A DNA stretch of 32,770 nt from Pseudobdellovibrionaceae bacterium (lineage in GTDB: Bacteria; Bdellovibrionota; UBA1018; UBA6935), in contig PBMP01000069.1 of NCBI GenBank assembly GCA_002722705.1, positions 1 through 32,770 of the forward strand. Direction: 5' to 3'. Of this stretch, positions 7,731 through 17,014 are shown piece by piece. Made by a program: the position numbers and the translations under genes. The notes under the pieces are model-generated. The model saw only the letters and a list, made by a program, of their open reading frames with translations. It searched no databases and had not been told where the DNA came from. Position 1 is the first letter of the stretch. Every line of letters begins with the position of its first letter.

Positions 7731-8021
7731 ATGAGTAATTTGCCAACTAAAGATCAGTGTTGTGAAACTTCAAGAGTATTAAAGTTAATGGATCACCCTC
7801 AGCGCCTTCTTATCTTGTGCGCGCTTACTGAAGGTCCTAAGTCAGTGGGAGAGTTAGAGGTATTAAGTGATGCGGGGCAATCTTCTGTTTCTCAATTTCT
7901 GAGTCGAATGAAGGCTGAGAAATTGGTCAAATCAGAAAGAAAAGCAAATTATGTTTATTATGAAATTGCAGATCCTCGTATCTCTGAACTCATTCAGTGC
8001 ATGAGAAAGATTTTTTGTTAG
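7731..8021 (+). CDS. bigR: ArsR-family persulfide-responsive repressor, BigR/SqrR-like
   Basis: The 96-residue winged-helix protein has the recognition segment S-S-V-S-Q-F-L-S-R-M at about 51-60 and the wing K-A-N-Y-V-Y-Y-E. Cys30 (in I-L-C-A-L) and Cys96 (the last residue) are 66 residues apart. That is the same separation as the redox pair Cys42/Cys108 of BigR and Cys41/Cys107 of SqrR, which form a tetrasulfide in response to reactive sulfur (family knowledge). A third cysteine at 90 is near. No ArsR-type C-x-C metal site is seen. It probably represses the divergent rhodanese-blh genes and itself. It converges on the next gene with a 3-base gap. Confidence 0.86.
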   Translation: MSNLPTKDQCCETSRVLKLMDHPQRLLILCALTEGPKSVGELEVLSDAGQSSVSQFLSRMKAEKLVKSERKANYVYYEIADPRISELIQCMRKIFC

Positions 8022-8024
8022 GTT

Positions 8025-8369
8025 TTATTGTTTGCATTGAGGGTGTTTGCAGAAAAAACCATTTTGACGCTTTTCTGTACATTTTTCAATAGCTTTGGAT
8101 TCAGCTTCAACTCGTGTGGTTCCTGTTGCAGAGAAGGAGTCTCCCATTGCATCGATGGTGCATATCCAAGCATGAGTTTCTTCTTTTTTGTTTTCTAGTT
8201 CAAATACCTTTTGTTGAAGCTGCCAGACTGCTTGTTCTAAGTTCCATATTCGTTTTCTTAGTTCAGAGTTTTTGTAGGATCGATAGTCTTTTCCAACGTC
8301 GATTTTTACAACTTGTTTTCCAAAGGTAGTCGCTGAAATTAAAATAAGAAGAAAAGGCAGTGTTTTCAT
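8025..8369 (-). CDS. small secreted protein with a short coiled coil and cysteine-rich C-terminus
   Basis: The function is unknown. The 114-residue product begins with a signal peptide (M-K-T-L-P-F-L-L-I-L-I-S-A, cleavage near residue 18). A heptad-like helix follows at about 35-60 (leucine and valine repeats in L-E-Q-A-V-W-Q-L-Q-Q-K-V). The C-terminal domain has cysteines in W-I-C, E-K-C, F-F-C and P-Q-C, with an alanine/glutamate helix between. Four cysteines fit two disulfides in the periplasm. The ATG at 8369 is preferred because it starts the signal peptide; a start at 8408 would add 13 residues. The ribosome site is weak. Confidence 0.7.
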   Translation of the reverse strand: MKTLPFLLILISATTFGKQVVKIDVGKDYRSYKNSELRKRIWNLEQAVWQLQQKVFELENKKEETHAWICTIDAMGDSFSATGTTRVEAESKAIEKCTEKRQNGFFCKHPQCKQ

Positions 8370-8416
8370 TCTGATTATTTGTATCGAAAAAGTCAGAAAA
8401 TCAATCAAAATATCAA

Positions 8417-8456
8417 TTGACTCATTTCTAAATTCAATATACCCTATAGGGGTATA
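8417..8456 (+). promoter_or_regulatory. CsoR-type operator overlapping the permease promoter
   Basis: TATACCCTATAGGGGTATA (8438-8456) is a near-perfect dyad of the C-tract/G-tract type bound by CsoR/CstR/FrmR repressors. TTGACT (8417-8422) and TACCCT (8440-8445), 17 bases apart, place the -10 inside the operator, so binding would block RNA polymerase. The permease-repressor pair directly follows. Confidence 0.82.
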
Positions 8457-8479
8457 AGGTAATTGGAAATGAGGTTCTT

Positions 8480-9544
8480 ATGGGATGTTGCCCTTCGGAA
8501 AAACAAGTTGTAGAGAGTTGCCACCCTACGAAGTCTAGAAAAGACTATCTCTATTTTTTAGTTTTGGTTTTAGGTTCAGTTTTTTATTTTGGGCACCTTT
8601 TGAATGAGTCATTGTCTTTTGTCTCAGGTAGTGTTGCTCATCTTTTTCATTCTTTCTATGAGCTTTTTAATTTAATGTTTTTAGGTCTTGTTTTTGGAGT
8701 GGTTTTCGTAGGAATTCTTAGTTTTGTTCCGAGGGAATATGTCATTTCTGTATTGGGGCGGCCAGGGAAAAAGACAAGTATATTGAAAGCAACTCTTTCA
8801 GGTCTTTTATTGGATCTTTGTAGTCATGGAATTTTAATGGTTGGAATGAAGTTGTATGAACGAGGTGCGAGTTTAGGTCAAACAATGGCATTTTTAATTG
8901 CGAGCCCTTGGAATTCATGGTCATTGACGATTATTTTAGTATCTTTGATTGGTTTAAAATGGACGATTTCGTTTATTCTTCTTTCTGGGGTAATCGCTAT
9001 TCTTTCAGGATTTATTTTTGATTATTTTGAAAAAACAGGAATCCTTCCAAAAAACCCAAACCATGTTGATCTTCCGGATGATTTTAATTTATGGGAAAAC
9101 CTTAAAGGAGATTTTAAAAACTACCGGTTTTCTTGGAAAGGAATTTTTCGTCTTATTTTGACTGGGATTAAAGAATCAAAAATGATTCTAAAGTGGATCC
9201 TCTTTGGAGGCATTCTATCGAGCGTCATTCAAGTTTTTGTAGATCAAGGAATTTTTCAAGAATATTTTGGTCCTAGCCTTTTTGGACTCGGGGCAACTCT
9301 TATTGTGACCACACTGTTAGAAGTTTGTTCTGAGGGGGCTACTCCTTTGGCTGCTGATTTAATCAACAGAGCAGCGGCTCCTGGAAATGCTTTTACTTTT
9401 TTGATGGCTGGAGTTTCTACTGACTACACTGAAATTTTAGCTCTTCATGAAACAACCCGTTCTTGGAAAATAGCGTTTTTTCTTCCTTTAGTTACCGTTC
9501 CCCAGGTTTTATTGGTAGGATTGATCCTCAATGGAACTATTTAG
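8480..9544 (+). CDS. PF03773-family permease (ArsP-like, formerly DUF318)
   Basis: The 354-residue polytopic membrane protein is built from two related halves. Each half carries a C-S-H-G or C-S-E-G signature: L-C-S-H-G-I-L-M-V-G-M-K-L and E-V-C-S-E-G-A-T-P-L-A-A-D-L. Each is followed by a small-residue-rich helix (F-L-I-A-S-P-W-N-S-W and F-L-M-A-G-V-S-T-D-Y). Eight to ten membrane segments are visible. Family members export organoarsenicals or unknown substrates. Cysteines at positions 3, 4 and 14 form a possible N-terminal thiol or metal site. The gene is cotranscribed with a CsoR-family regulator from an operator promoter, so its substrate is probably what that regulator senses (copper or reactive sulfur). 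Confidence 0.82.
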   Translation: MGCCPSEKQVVESCHPTKSRKDYLYFLVLVLGSVFYFGHLLNESLSFVSGSVAHLFHSFYELFNLMFLGLVFGVVFVGILSFVPREYVISVLGRPGKKTSILKATLSGLLLDLCSHGILMVGMKLYERGASLGQTMAFLIASPWNSWSLTIILVSLIGLKWTISFILLSGVIAILSGFIFDYFEKTGILPKNPNHVDLPDDFNLWENLKGDFKNYRFSWKGIFRLILTGIKESKMILKWILFGGILSSVIQVFVDQGIFQEYFGPSLFGLGATLIVTTLLEVCSEGATPLAADLINRAAAPGNAFTFLMAGVSTDYTEILALHETTRSWKIAFFLPLVTVPQVLLVGLILNGTI

Positions 9545-9552
9545 AGGTCTTT

Positions 9553-9834
9553 ATGAGTAAAAAAGGAACGAGTCATTCAGCTCATCTTCCTCGAATTCGT
9601 CGAATAGAGGGACAGGTTCGAGGGGTGATCAAAATGATTGAAGAAGAAAGATATTGTGTCGATATTCTTACTCAGATTAAAGCAATCAAATCTGCTTTAT
9701 CGTCTCTTGAGGGTAAAATTATAGAAGAGCACTTGGGACACTGTGTTCACCAGGCTTTTTCTAATAAAAACAAAAAAGAATCCGATGAAATGATTGTTGA
9801 AATTAAAGAATTATTAAGAAAGACGAGAAATTAA
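9553..9834 (+). CDS. CsoR/RcnR-family (DUF156) metal- or sulfur-sensing repressor
   Basis: The 93-residue all-helical protein has the family motif R-I-R-R-I-E-G-Q-V-R-G at about 14-24. The sensing residues read Cys35, His60 and Cys64 (in E-H-L-G-H-C), the C-H-C set of copper-sensing CsoR. CstR persulfide sensors keep the cysteines but lack the histidine, so Cu(I) is the first guess, although the adjacent persulfide genes leave sulfur open. The ATG at 9553 has GAGG upstream, 8 bases after the permease stop; the longer frame from 9463 lies inside the permease gene. It probably represses the permease operon through the dyad at 8438-8456. Confidence 0.87.
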   Translation: MSKKGTSHSAHLPRIRRIEGQVRGVIKMIEEERYCVDILTQIKAIKSALSSLEGKIIEEHLGHCVHQAFSNKNKKESDEMIVEIKELLRKTRN

Positions 9835-9836
9835 AG

Positions 9837-9868
9837 AAGATGCTCTTCCACTTTTGAAAGAGCATCTT
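9837..9868. terminator. bidirectional terminator hairpin
   Basis: Perfect 11-bp stem AAGATGCTCTT (9837-9847) with AAGAGCATCTT (9858-9868), a 10-base loop, and short T tracts on both sides. It separates the convergent repressor and azurin genes. Confidence 0.82.
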
Positions 9869-9882
9869 TTGGAAGCTATTCT

Positions 9883-10329
9883 TTATTTAATGAGAAAGTC
9901 ACCTTTCATTAGTGCGTAGTGTCCTGGAAAAGAGCAAAAGAAAGTATATTTTTCACCTTTTTTAAATTTTCCAATATCAACAGAAAGGGTGGTGTGTTCT
10001 CCTCCTCCTACGAGTTTAGAAGCAGCAAGGACTTTTGAATCTTTTGGAACGTAATCTCCTTTAATTCCAACTGCCATTGCTTTTTGAGTAATTTCAGTCA
10101 TATCTTCTGTTTTAGAGATGACCACATTATGTCCCATAACTTGTTTTGTAAGTTTCCCACTGTGTTTGAGATTAATTTTAAATTTTTTACAAGATCCTGG
10201 AACCTCAATTTTCTTTAAATCAAATTGCATCTGATCGTTTCCAGTTAATGTGACTTCACATTTTGCAAAACTATTTTGTGAAAACAAGGTGAAAATCATC
10301 AGGCCTAGAATTGCACTTAATTTTTTCAT
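9883..10329 (-). CDS. azu: azurin, periplasmic blue copper protein
   Basis: The 148-residue precursor has a signal peptide to about residue 22 (N-S-F-A cleavage). The mature protein starts with C-E-V. Type 1 copper ligands are all visible: His67 in M-G-H-N-V-V, Cys132 in F-F-C-S-F-P-G-H, His137 and Met141 in A-L-M-K-G. Cys24 and Cys47 match the conserved azurin disulfide. Azurin shuttles electrons in the periplasm to reductases or a cytochrome peroxidase. The start has GGAGGA upstream. It is convergent with the CsoR-like gene and shares its terminator, so co-regulation by copper is possible but not shown. Confidence 0.95.
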   Translation of the reverse strand: MKKLSAILGLMIFTLFSQNSFAKCEVTLTGNDQMQFDLKKIEVPGSCKKFKINLKHSGKLTKQVMGHNVVISKTEDMTEITQKAMAVGIKGDYVPKDSKVLAASKLVGGGEHTTLSVDIGKFKKGEKYTFFCSFPGHYALMKGDFLIK

Positions 10330-10591
10330 ATTTTCCTCCGAAGAAAATGATTATTTTGTATTTATTATTTTTAACGGTTTTAAATCCGTTTGTCCAATAA
10401 AGGGGAATGTTTGCTTGATGGCTTTAAGATTTCTGTGGTCTTTTTATCTTCTATTTATCCAAGTTAAAGAGAAAAAAGAGAAGAATCTCATCATTTTGAT
10501 TGGTTTTTCTACATAAGCCTCTTTGAAAAACAACCGGAGACTGGTATCTATGAACTGATTTTTTTTATTATTTTGAGTGTGTGAGGGCCCT

Positions 10592-12514
10592 ATGGCAGAC
10601 GAACAATCGAGCGATCAGCAAAGAAGGGATTTAGGAAAACAGCCTCGGTCCATCCAATGGTTTATTCTCCCTTTTATCCTTTTTTTTGGGTTTTCTTTGC
10701 TTCAAAATTTTTTATCTCCAACGCAACAAGTTTCTTATACTGATTTTCTGAAGTGGATCAATGAAGGAACTGTAGAAGAAGTTGAACTGAGCCAAGACAA
10801 AATTCAGGGGATTAGACAATTAAAAGGGAAAAAAGAAAAGTTTTCTTTAACGAGGGTGAATGATCCAGACTTAGTAAAAACGCTCAGAGATAAAGATATT
10901 CAGTTTAAAGGAATTCCAACATCGACATGGGGGCCTGTTCTCGCAAGTTGGCTTCTACCGCTTCTTTTTTTCTTTTTTCTTTGGAAATTTGTATTTTCTC
11001 GAGGGATGAAAAACGGAGTTCAAGGGGGGCTTTTTTCTATTGGTAAATCAAAAGCAAAGGTTTATGTAGAAAAAGGAATTAAAATTCGATTCTCTGATGT
11101 GGCAGGAATCGATGAAGCGATTGGTGAGTTGAATGAAGTAGTTCAGTTCTTAAAGCAGCCAGATCAATATTCAACTCTTGGAGGAAGAACTCCAAAAGGT
11201 GTTCTTCTTGTTGGACCTCCTGGAACAGGGAAAACTTTGCTTGCAAGAGCGGTTGCTGGTGAATCGGGAGTTCCTTTTTTCTCAATCAATGGTTCAGAGT
11301 TTGTAGAAATGTTTGTGGGTTTAGGAGCAGCGAGAGTTCGTGATCTTTTTGAACAAGCTAGAAAATCCGCTCCTTGTATTATTTTTATTGATGAATTAGA
11401 TGCATTAGGAAAATCTCGTTCCATTTCTCCTGGAATGGGTGGTTCAAATGAAGAGAAAGAGCAAACTCTGAATCAGCTTTTAGCAGAAATTGATGGTTTT
11501 GATCCAAGTGTTGGAGTGATTCTTCTTGCCGCGACAAACCGTCCAGAAGTTCTTGACCCAGCTCTTTTGCGTTCCGGTCGGTTCGATCGGCAAATTCTTG
11601 TTGATAACCCTGATCGTGCAGGTCGTAATGCGATTTTAAATATTCATATGAAGAAAGTAAAAGTAAATCCAGAAGTGAACTCCGATCATATCGCAGCCTT
11701 AACTCCTGGTTTTTCTGGCGCAGATTTAGCTAATTTGGTGAATGAGGCAGCACTAGTTGCTACTCGAAGAAAATCCTCGTCAATTGAAGAAAAGGATTTT
11801 ACATCAGCAATTGAACGTATTGTCGCTGGTCTTGAAAGAAAAAAGCGAATCATGAATTCTGAGGAACGAAAGAGAGTTGCATTTCATGAAATGGGACATG
11901 CAACGGTATCCCTATCCTTGAAAGCTTTGGATCGAGTTCATAAAATCTCTATTATTCCACGTGGGATTGGAGCTTTGGGGTATACTCTTCAGCGCCCTAT
12001 TGAAGACCGGTATCTGATGAGCCAAGGCGAGTTAACGAAGAAGATCTCTATCCTTCTTGGAGGGCGTGCTTCGGAGAATCTTTTTTTAGATGAGCCTTCT
12101 ACGGGTGCTGGAGATGATCTTGTAAAAGCTACAAATATTGCAAGAGCAATGATTATACAATATGGAATGAGTGAACAAATAGGCTTGGTCGCATTTGACC
12201 ATATGGGATCCTCTTTTTTAAGAGGAATAGGAGAGCCTGGAAATGTTATGATGGGGCCTGAAACCGCTACTTTGGTTGATGAAGAGATGAAAAAAATTCT
12301 AGAGCATTCCTATTTCGTAGCTACTCAAGTTTTAAGAGAAAATGAAAATTTTATATCTGAAGGGGTTGAAACTTTATTAAAGAAAGAAACCTTAGATGAG
12401 GAAGAAATTAAGAAGCTATGGAAGACCTATGGAAAAGAAGTTTCTTTATCGAATGCGTTGCTGGGAATAGGTCCAAAGCATCATTTTCCGTTACATACAA
12501 AGAATAGAGATTAA
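10592..12514 (+). CDS. ftsH: FtsH-type membrane AAA+ zinc protease, accessory (stress-island) type
   Basis: The 640-residue protein has two N-terminal membrane helices (about 21-41 and 114-136) around a periplasmic FtsH-ext domain. The AAA domain has Walker A G-P-P-G-T-G-K-T at 208-215, Walker B I-I-F-I-D-E-L-D at 263-270 and the second region of homology ending R-S-G-R-F-D-R. The zinc site is H-E-M-G-H at 432-436, with Asp509 in S-T-G-A-G-D-D-L as third ligand. The [12 protein letters not shown] segment and H-E-M-G-H (rather than H-E-A-G-H) recall the second FtsH copies carried on stress-tolerance islands, from memory of the family. The ATG at 10592 has GAGG upstream. It degrades membrane and misfolded proteins. 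Cation pumps and exchangers lie downstream. Confidence 0.95.
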   Translation: MADEQSSDQQRRDLGKQPRSIQWFILPFILFFGFSLLQNFLSPTQQVSYTDFLKWINEGTVEEVELSQDKIQGIRQLKGKKEKFSLTRVNDPDLVKTLRDKDIQFKGIPTSTWGPVLASWLLPLLFFFFLWKFVFSRGMKNGVQGGLFSIGKSKAKVYVEKGIKIRFSDVAGIDEAIGELNEVVQFLKQPDQYSTLGGRTPKGVLLVGPPGTGKTLLARAVAGESGVPFFSINGSEFVEMFVGLGAARVRDLFEQARKSAPCIIFIDELDALGKSRSISPGMGGSNEEKEQTLNQLLAEIDGFDPSVGVILLAATNRPEVLDPALLRSGRFDRQILVDNPDRAGRNAILNIHMKKVKVNPEVNSDHIAALTPGFSGADLANLVNEAALVATRRKSSSIEEKDFTSAIERIVAGLERKKRIMNSEERKRVAFHEMGHATVSLSLKALDRVHKISIIPRGIGALGYTLQRPIEDRYLMSQGELTKKISILLGGRASENLFLDEPSTGAGDDLVKATNIARAMIIQYGMSEQIGLVAFDHMGSSFLRGIGEPGNVMMGPETATLVDEEMKKILEHSYFVATQVLRENENFISEGVETLLKKETLDEEEIKKLWKTYGKEVSLSNALLGIGPKHHFPLHTKNRD

Positions 12515-12561
12515 AATCAAAAAAAGGGTCTTTATTGATATTTTATAGAAGGGATTTAAAA

Positions 12562-13011
12562 ATGAAAAAAAAAGAAACAAAAAACAGATTAATTTTATTC
12601 ATTGGAATTTTTTTATTAATGGGGAATTTCAATACGGTTGATGCAAAAACTGATATTGCAGTTAAAAACACAAAAACTCCTAAAGAAAAAAAAGAAAAGC
12701 AGGTATGGGCTTCTCAGCATGGAAAGTCAGATGTTCCAAATATTAAGGTACAGGTGGAGAATAATCGAGTTTCGGTAGAATTTTTAAAAGACCCTCTTAC
12801 GCAAATGAATTCAATTGGAATGACTTTCTTTGATTCATCTGGTGATGGAACTCGTGTTGAATTGAAAGCAATTGAGCCAAAAGCTTCTTCGGTACGATAT
12901 GAAGCAAACTATAATCGTATTGGTTCATTTGTAGGCTTTGAAGTTAAAATACCACTGAAAAGAGGTAAAACAACGACTATTCATTCTCATGAGATGAAAA
13001 AATTAAAATAA
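12562..13011 (+). CDS. exported hypothetical protein
   Basis: The protein of 149 residues has a Lys-rich start, a hydrophobic stretch (L-I-L-F-I-G-I-F-L-L-M-G) and probable cleavage after V-D-A near residue 28. A Lys/Thr-rich linker follows and then a beta-rich domain of about 90 residues (N-I-K-V-Q-V-E-N-N-R-V-S-V-E-F and F-E-V-K-I-P-L-K). No cysteine is present and no family is recognised. The start at 12562 has AGAAGGGA upstream. It follows ftsH by 47 bases on the same strand, so it may be cotranscribed and act on the outer face of the membrane, possibly as a protease partner (inference). Confidence 0.65.
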   Translation: MKKKETKNRLILFIGIFLLMGNFNTVDAKTDIAVKNTKTPKEKKEKQVWASQHGKSDVPNIKVQVENNRVSVEFLKDPLTQMNSIGMTFFDSSGDGTRVELKAIEPKASSVRYEANYNRIGSFVGFEVKIPLKRGKTTTIHSHEMKKLK

Positions 13012-13032
13012 GGAAATGATGAGCTGTAAATT

Positions 13033-14034
13033 TTATCCCATTTTATAAATGATATAGCTATTGATAATGTAGACGACTAGTAAAACTAGACTGATACTAT
13101 TTACGGTATGCATGATTTTTCTTTCAGGCTTAGTTAGTAAAGCAAGAAGTACTAGCCCTGTCATCATTGCAGATGAAAAAGCGGTAATTGCATGAACGGG
13201 TTGGACAGATTCGAAAAGGGGTCCTTTTGAATAAAAAAGATCGTCGATAGTTAAGATTATTCCATTAAATAGATTACTTCCTAATAGATTGCTAAAAGCC
13301 ATCGCTGGCATTTTTAGCTTAACTGCGCTGAGAGTAACGACAATTTCTGGAGTTGAGGTGGCTATTGAAAAAAAGAGAGTTCCAATAAAAGAAGTATTCC
13401 ATCCAGTCGTTTTTCCGATTGAGATACCCACTTTAGGTAGAATAGAAGCAGCAGAAATTACAACAACAGCAGCAAGTGCAAATACAACAACTGCTATACT
13501 TGTTGATCGTATATGTTTTTCAGTAAAGGGAGTTTCATTTATTCTATTTTCTTTTTTTTCAAAATTATGAATCGTTATCATAGATAGAATATAGAAAATA
13601 GGGATGGAGAGTGTGTATATGTCAACATGGCCAATTTTTAGGACTAAAAAATTCTGGCTGGCCAAAAGACCAAATCCAATAAAACTCATAAGAATCACCC
13701 CAAAAATTCCAGTTAAAAGGTGAGATTGTGTCGTTTTTTTATAAATACTACTTTCTCTATACACAACATCCAGTATGAAAACTAACATCAGATTTAATAC
13801 ACAACTACCTAAAATATCTCCTATAGCAAAATCTGGAACTCCTGAGAAACGAACTGAACTGATTCCAGTAATTAATTCAGGCAGAGATGTCACTAGTGAT
13901 AGAAGAAAGAGACCAATCCAGGTTTCTCCTAAACCTGTTTTTTGAGAAATAATTTTTGCATTATAGGACAATTGGTAACCCGTAAGTCCAATGATAATGA
14001 TAAGTCCAAGAAATATTGCCCACGGAAACATCAT
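13033..14034 (-). CDS. CaCA-family cation exchanger (Na+/Ca2+ or H+/Ca2+)
   Basis: The 333-residue protein has about ten membrane helices with both alpha-repeat signatures: G-L-F-L-L-S-L-V-T-S-L-P-E-L (about 41-54) and G-T-L-F-F-S-I-A-T-S-T-P-E-I in the second half. Each is followed by a G-S-x-x-x-N helix (G-D-I-L-G-S-C-V-L-N and L-L-G-S-N-L-F-N). The two glutamates in T-S-x-P-E are the ion ligands of the family. The start codon overlaps the stop of the P-type ATPase gene (ATGA), so the two are translationally coupled. Pump and exchanger together point to calcium or another divalent cation export. Confidence 0.88.
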   Translation of the reverse strand: MMFPWAIFLGLIIIIGLTGYQLSYNAKIISQKTGLGETWIGLFLLSLVTSLPELITGISSVRFSGVPDFAIGDILGSCVLNLMLVFILDVVYRESSIYKKTTQSHLLTGIFGVILMSFIGFGLLASQNFLVLKIGHVDIYTLSIPIFYILSMITIHNFEKKENRINETPFTEKHIRSTSIAVVVFALAAVVVISAASILPKVGISIGKTTGWNTSFIGTLFFSIATSTPEIVVTLSAVKLKMPAMAFSNLLGSNLFNGIILTIDDLFYSKGPLFESVQPVHAITAFSSAMMTGLVLLALLTKPERKIMHTVNSISLVLLVVYIINSYIIYKMG

Positions 14035-16730
14035 GCTTCTGAACCCCTTTTATTGAAGTGATCTTTTAAATAGATATAAATTTCGTGAAATATAACCACT
14101 GGAAGTGAGAAAGCTAAAGCTGTCATCCAGTTTTTTACTGTAATTGGACTTCCATCTAAAATATCTGAAAAAATAGGGGTTTGTATAGCGACCAGATGAA
14201 GAACGTTTGCACCAATTGCAGCAGAGAGTAATAGTGGGTTTCTAAAAGGACTAAGGGAGAAACTTGAATGTACTTCAGAGCGACTGATTCCAATAGTAAT
14301 ATTTTCAAATAAAACAAAGTAAAGCATGATTAGGTTACGTGCATTTTCAATCGAAACGCCTTCGGCGATCATCCATTTAAACCAAAGAAAAGCGGATCCA
14401 CCTCCAATAAGAGATGTGATAAGACAGCGTTCGATCATTATGCGATTGAAAATAGGCTCTTTTGGTGGACGAGGAGGACGATTTAATTCATCACCTTCGC
14501 CAGGTTCGAATGCAAGTGCAATGTCCTGAACTCCTTCTGTTACTAAATTTAACCATAAAAGTTGAATTGCAGTTAATGGTATTGGGAGCCCGAAGAGTAT
14601 TGAAAGAATAAAAAGAATAATTTCAGCAGCTCCTGTGGAGAGTAACAGGAAAACTACTTTCCTTACGTTGGAATAAGCAATTCTACCTTCTTCGATACCT
14701 GCTATGATAGAAGAAAAATCATCGTTCGTAAGGATTAAATCAGATGTTTCTCTTGCAACATCGGTTCCTGATTGACCCATGGCTATTCCCAGGTGAGCTG
14801 CACGTAAGGCAGGGGCGTCGTTGACTCCGTCACCAGTAACGGCAACAAATTCTCCATTGCGAATAAGAGTATTAACAATATCGATTTTGTTTTGAGGGTT
14901 CACTCGAGCAAAGACAGTACCTTTTTGAATGAGTTGAGTCATTGCATTTTGTCCGGATTTTATTGCTTCGTTAATTTCTTTACCCGTTATCACCTGGTCT
15001 ATTTGATTTGTTAAATTAAGTTCTTTTGCGATGGTAAACGCAGTGCTTGGATGATCTCCTGTGATCATCTTTACGTGAATTCCTGCTTGATGTGCGTTAT
15101 GGATTGCTGTTGCAGCATCCGGTCTTAAAGGGTCGTTCATTCCAAGTAAACAAATAAAAGTAAGGTCTTTTAAGTGGCTCTGTAGATCGAAGGATGAAAG
15201 AGATTCGTTATTTAGTAGAATTTCTCCATCTGCTAAAGCTAAAACCCTATATGCTGCATCACCTAATTGAGCTGCTTGTTTTTTTATTGTTTCAGTAGGA
15301 ACTAGGCTTTCTTTAGATTGATTGATGATGTCGATAGAATGAGAGCACATGGTTAATATTTTTTCAAAGGCTCCTTTGACATGAATTCTTACTTTTTTTC
15401 CGTCTTGAATCGCAATAGCTGAAAATCCTAATTGAGGCTCGTAGGGAATCTGCGCAACTATATTTATATCTGCGTAAGTATCATTTGTGATCCCTGCTTT
15501 TTTAGCAGCAACAAGTAGAGCGACATCCACAGGGTCTCCTGAGTAGATCCACTTTTTTTCTTCACGGTACAATTTTCCTTCGTTGCATAGAGTAGCAGTT
15601 CGAAGGGCTCTGTTTAAGTGTTCCCGTTTATCTTCAGGGTATAAAATTTCTCCGTTAGGTTCGTATCCTTCGCCTGTAACTTCCCAATCAAGAGTATTGG
15701 GAAAGCATATTTTTTTTACAGTCATTTCATTTACTGTCAAAGTTCCCGTCTTGTCAGAAGCAATCACAGTGCAAGAGCCGAGTGACTCGACTGCGGTTAA
15801 ATTTCTTGCAATGACTTTTTTTCGACTCATTCGATTCATTGCAACGGCTAGAGCAATAGTAAGTGCGATTGGAAGTCCTTCTGGGATCACTGATACTCCA
15901 AGTGCGGCACTGAGAAGTAATACCTCGTTTAGTTCGGCTCCCTGCAAGTAATAGACGACTCCTAATAAAATAGAAATTCCAATAAAAACATAGGCGAGGG
16001 TTTGTGTGAATTTTTTCATTCGGATGAGAAGAGGAGCGACCGCTTCATTTGGTTTCATTACTTGGTGAGCAATTTTTCCAAGTTCAGTTGAAAGGCCAGT
16101 CGCTATAGCAATTGCTGTAGCTCGTCCTCTGATAACCATAGTTCCAGAAAAAGCCATATTGGTTTGATCCGCTACTCCGGTTTGTTTTTCTAAGATGGTA
16201 TCAGCTGATTTTGTTACAGGTATAGATTCTCCGGTGAGTAGAGATTCATCGATTTCGAGGCCTTGAGTTTGAACAAGTCGAAGGTCACAAGGGACTCGGT
16301 TTCCAGATTCTAGGAAAATGATGTCACCAGGTACGATGAACTCGGAATCTAATGTTATGTGTTTGTGGTCACGAATTACGTTTGCTCTGGTTTTTGTTAT
16401 TGATTTAAGTGAGTCAGCTGCTTTTTCAGCTCCTCTCTCTAGAAGAGTTCCAATCAATGCATTAAAAATTAAGACACCTGCAATGAACGCTGCATCTAAG
16501 CGATGTCCCAGTGCCAATGATAGGATTGCCGCAAAAATAAGAATATAGATAAGAGGACTGAAAAACTGTCTAAGGAATATTCTCCAAAAACCAGGAACTT
16601 TTGTGTGAGGAAGAGCGTTGAGTCCGTACTTTTTGGAACGTCTGAGTGCTTCTTTGGAGTCCAGTCCAGCTTTCGTAGATTGAAGATGCGAAAAAACTTT
16701 AGATAGTGCTAGGTTATGATAATTACTCAT
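14031..16730 (-). CDS. P2-type cation-transporting ATPase (Ca2+-pump-like)
   Basis: At 899 residues this is full length for P2 ATPases. Seen are the actuator T-G-E-S at 166-169, the M4 ion motif P-E-G-L-P at 283-287, the phosphorylation site D-K-T-G-T with Asp326, T-G-D-H-P and T-G-D-G-V-N-D-A-P in the P domain, and M6 N-L-V-T-E-G-V-Q-D. The P-E-G-L-P and M6 acidic residues suit Ca2+ (SERCA/PMR1-like), although the glutamate in L-V-T-E-G, where Ca2+ pumps usually have Asp, leaves Mn2+ or another ion possible. The C-terminal six-helix domain is complete. It is the first gene of a two-gene unit with the CaCA exchanger and is divergent from the beta-CASP gene across 284 AT-rich bases. Confidence 0.92.
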   Translation of the reverse strand: MSNYHNLALSKVFSHLQSTKAGLDSKEALRRSKKYGLNALPHTKVPGFWRIFLRQFFSPLIYILIFAAILSLALGHRLDAAFIAGVLIFNALIGTLLERGAEKAADSLKSITKTRANVIRDHKHITLDSEFIVPGDIIFLESGNRVPCDLRLVQTQGLEIDESLLTGESIPVTKSADTILEKQTGVADQTNMAFSGTMVIRGRATAIAIATGLSTELGKIAHQVMKPNEAVAPLLIRMKKFTQTLAYVFIGISILLGVVYYLQGAELNEVLLLSAALGVSVIPEGLPIALTIALAVAMNRMSRKKVIARNLTAVESLGSCTVIASDKTGTLTVNEMTVKKICFPNTLDWEVTGEGYEPNGEILYPEDKREHLNRALRTATLCNEGKLYREEKKWIYSGDPVDVALLVAAKKAGITNDTYADINIVAQIPYEPQLGFSAIAIQDGKKVRIHVKGAFEKILTMCSHSIDIINQSKESLVPTETIKKQAAQLGDAAYRVLALADGEILLNNESLSSFDLQSHLKDLTFICLLGMNDPLRPDAATAIHNAHQAGIHVKMITGDHPSTAFTIAKELNLTNQIDQVITGKEINEAIKSGQNAMTQLIQKGTVFARVNPQNKIDIVNTLIRNGEFVAVTGDGVNDAPALRAAHLGIAMGQSGTDVARETSDLILTNDDFSSIIAGIEEGRIAYSNVRKVVFLLLSTGAAEIILFILSILFGLPIPLTAIQLLWLNLVTEGVQDIALAFEPGEGDELNRPPRPPKEPIFNRIMIERCLITSLIGGGSAFLWFKWMIAEGVSIENARNLIMLYFVLFENITIGISRSEVHSSFSLSPFRNPLLLSAAIGANVLHLVAIQTPIFSDILDGSPITVKNWMTALAFSLPVVIFHEIYIYLKDHFNKRGSEA

Positions 16731-17014
16731 GTTTAAGATTTGGTTCGAGTTTGGTCGTTGTTGCGCGTTTTCATATTAGTGTATATAATCGATCTTCTTT
16801 TATTAAGTTTTTCTTAAAGACCATTTTCAATTTTCTGTGTGCACCATTTATCCTTTTTTTTAAAATTCTTCCACTAATCTAGCCGATTTTATTTTTCATC
16901 TATTTTTTCTTTTGTTTTTGATCTTGAAATCTTTACTGATTCTTAGTGGTGAATAGACTATGTTTAATGAAAATATCTGAGAGATGATATTGAGATTGAG
17001 AAGGAGAATTAATA

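Noticed and set aside
9553..9834. CstR-type persulfide sensor assignment
   Set aside because: His60 is present between Cys35 and Cys64, giving the copper-sensing C-H-C set; sulfur sensing is left open only from context.
10250..10516. Plus-strand frame opposite the azurin start
   Set aside because: It is antisense to the azurin signal peptide and its AT-rich promoter region; no ribosome site or family pattern.
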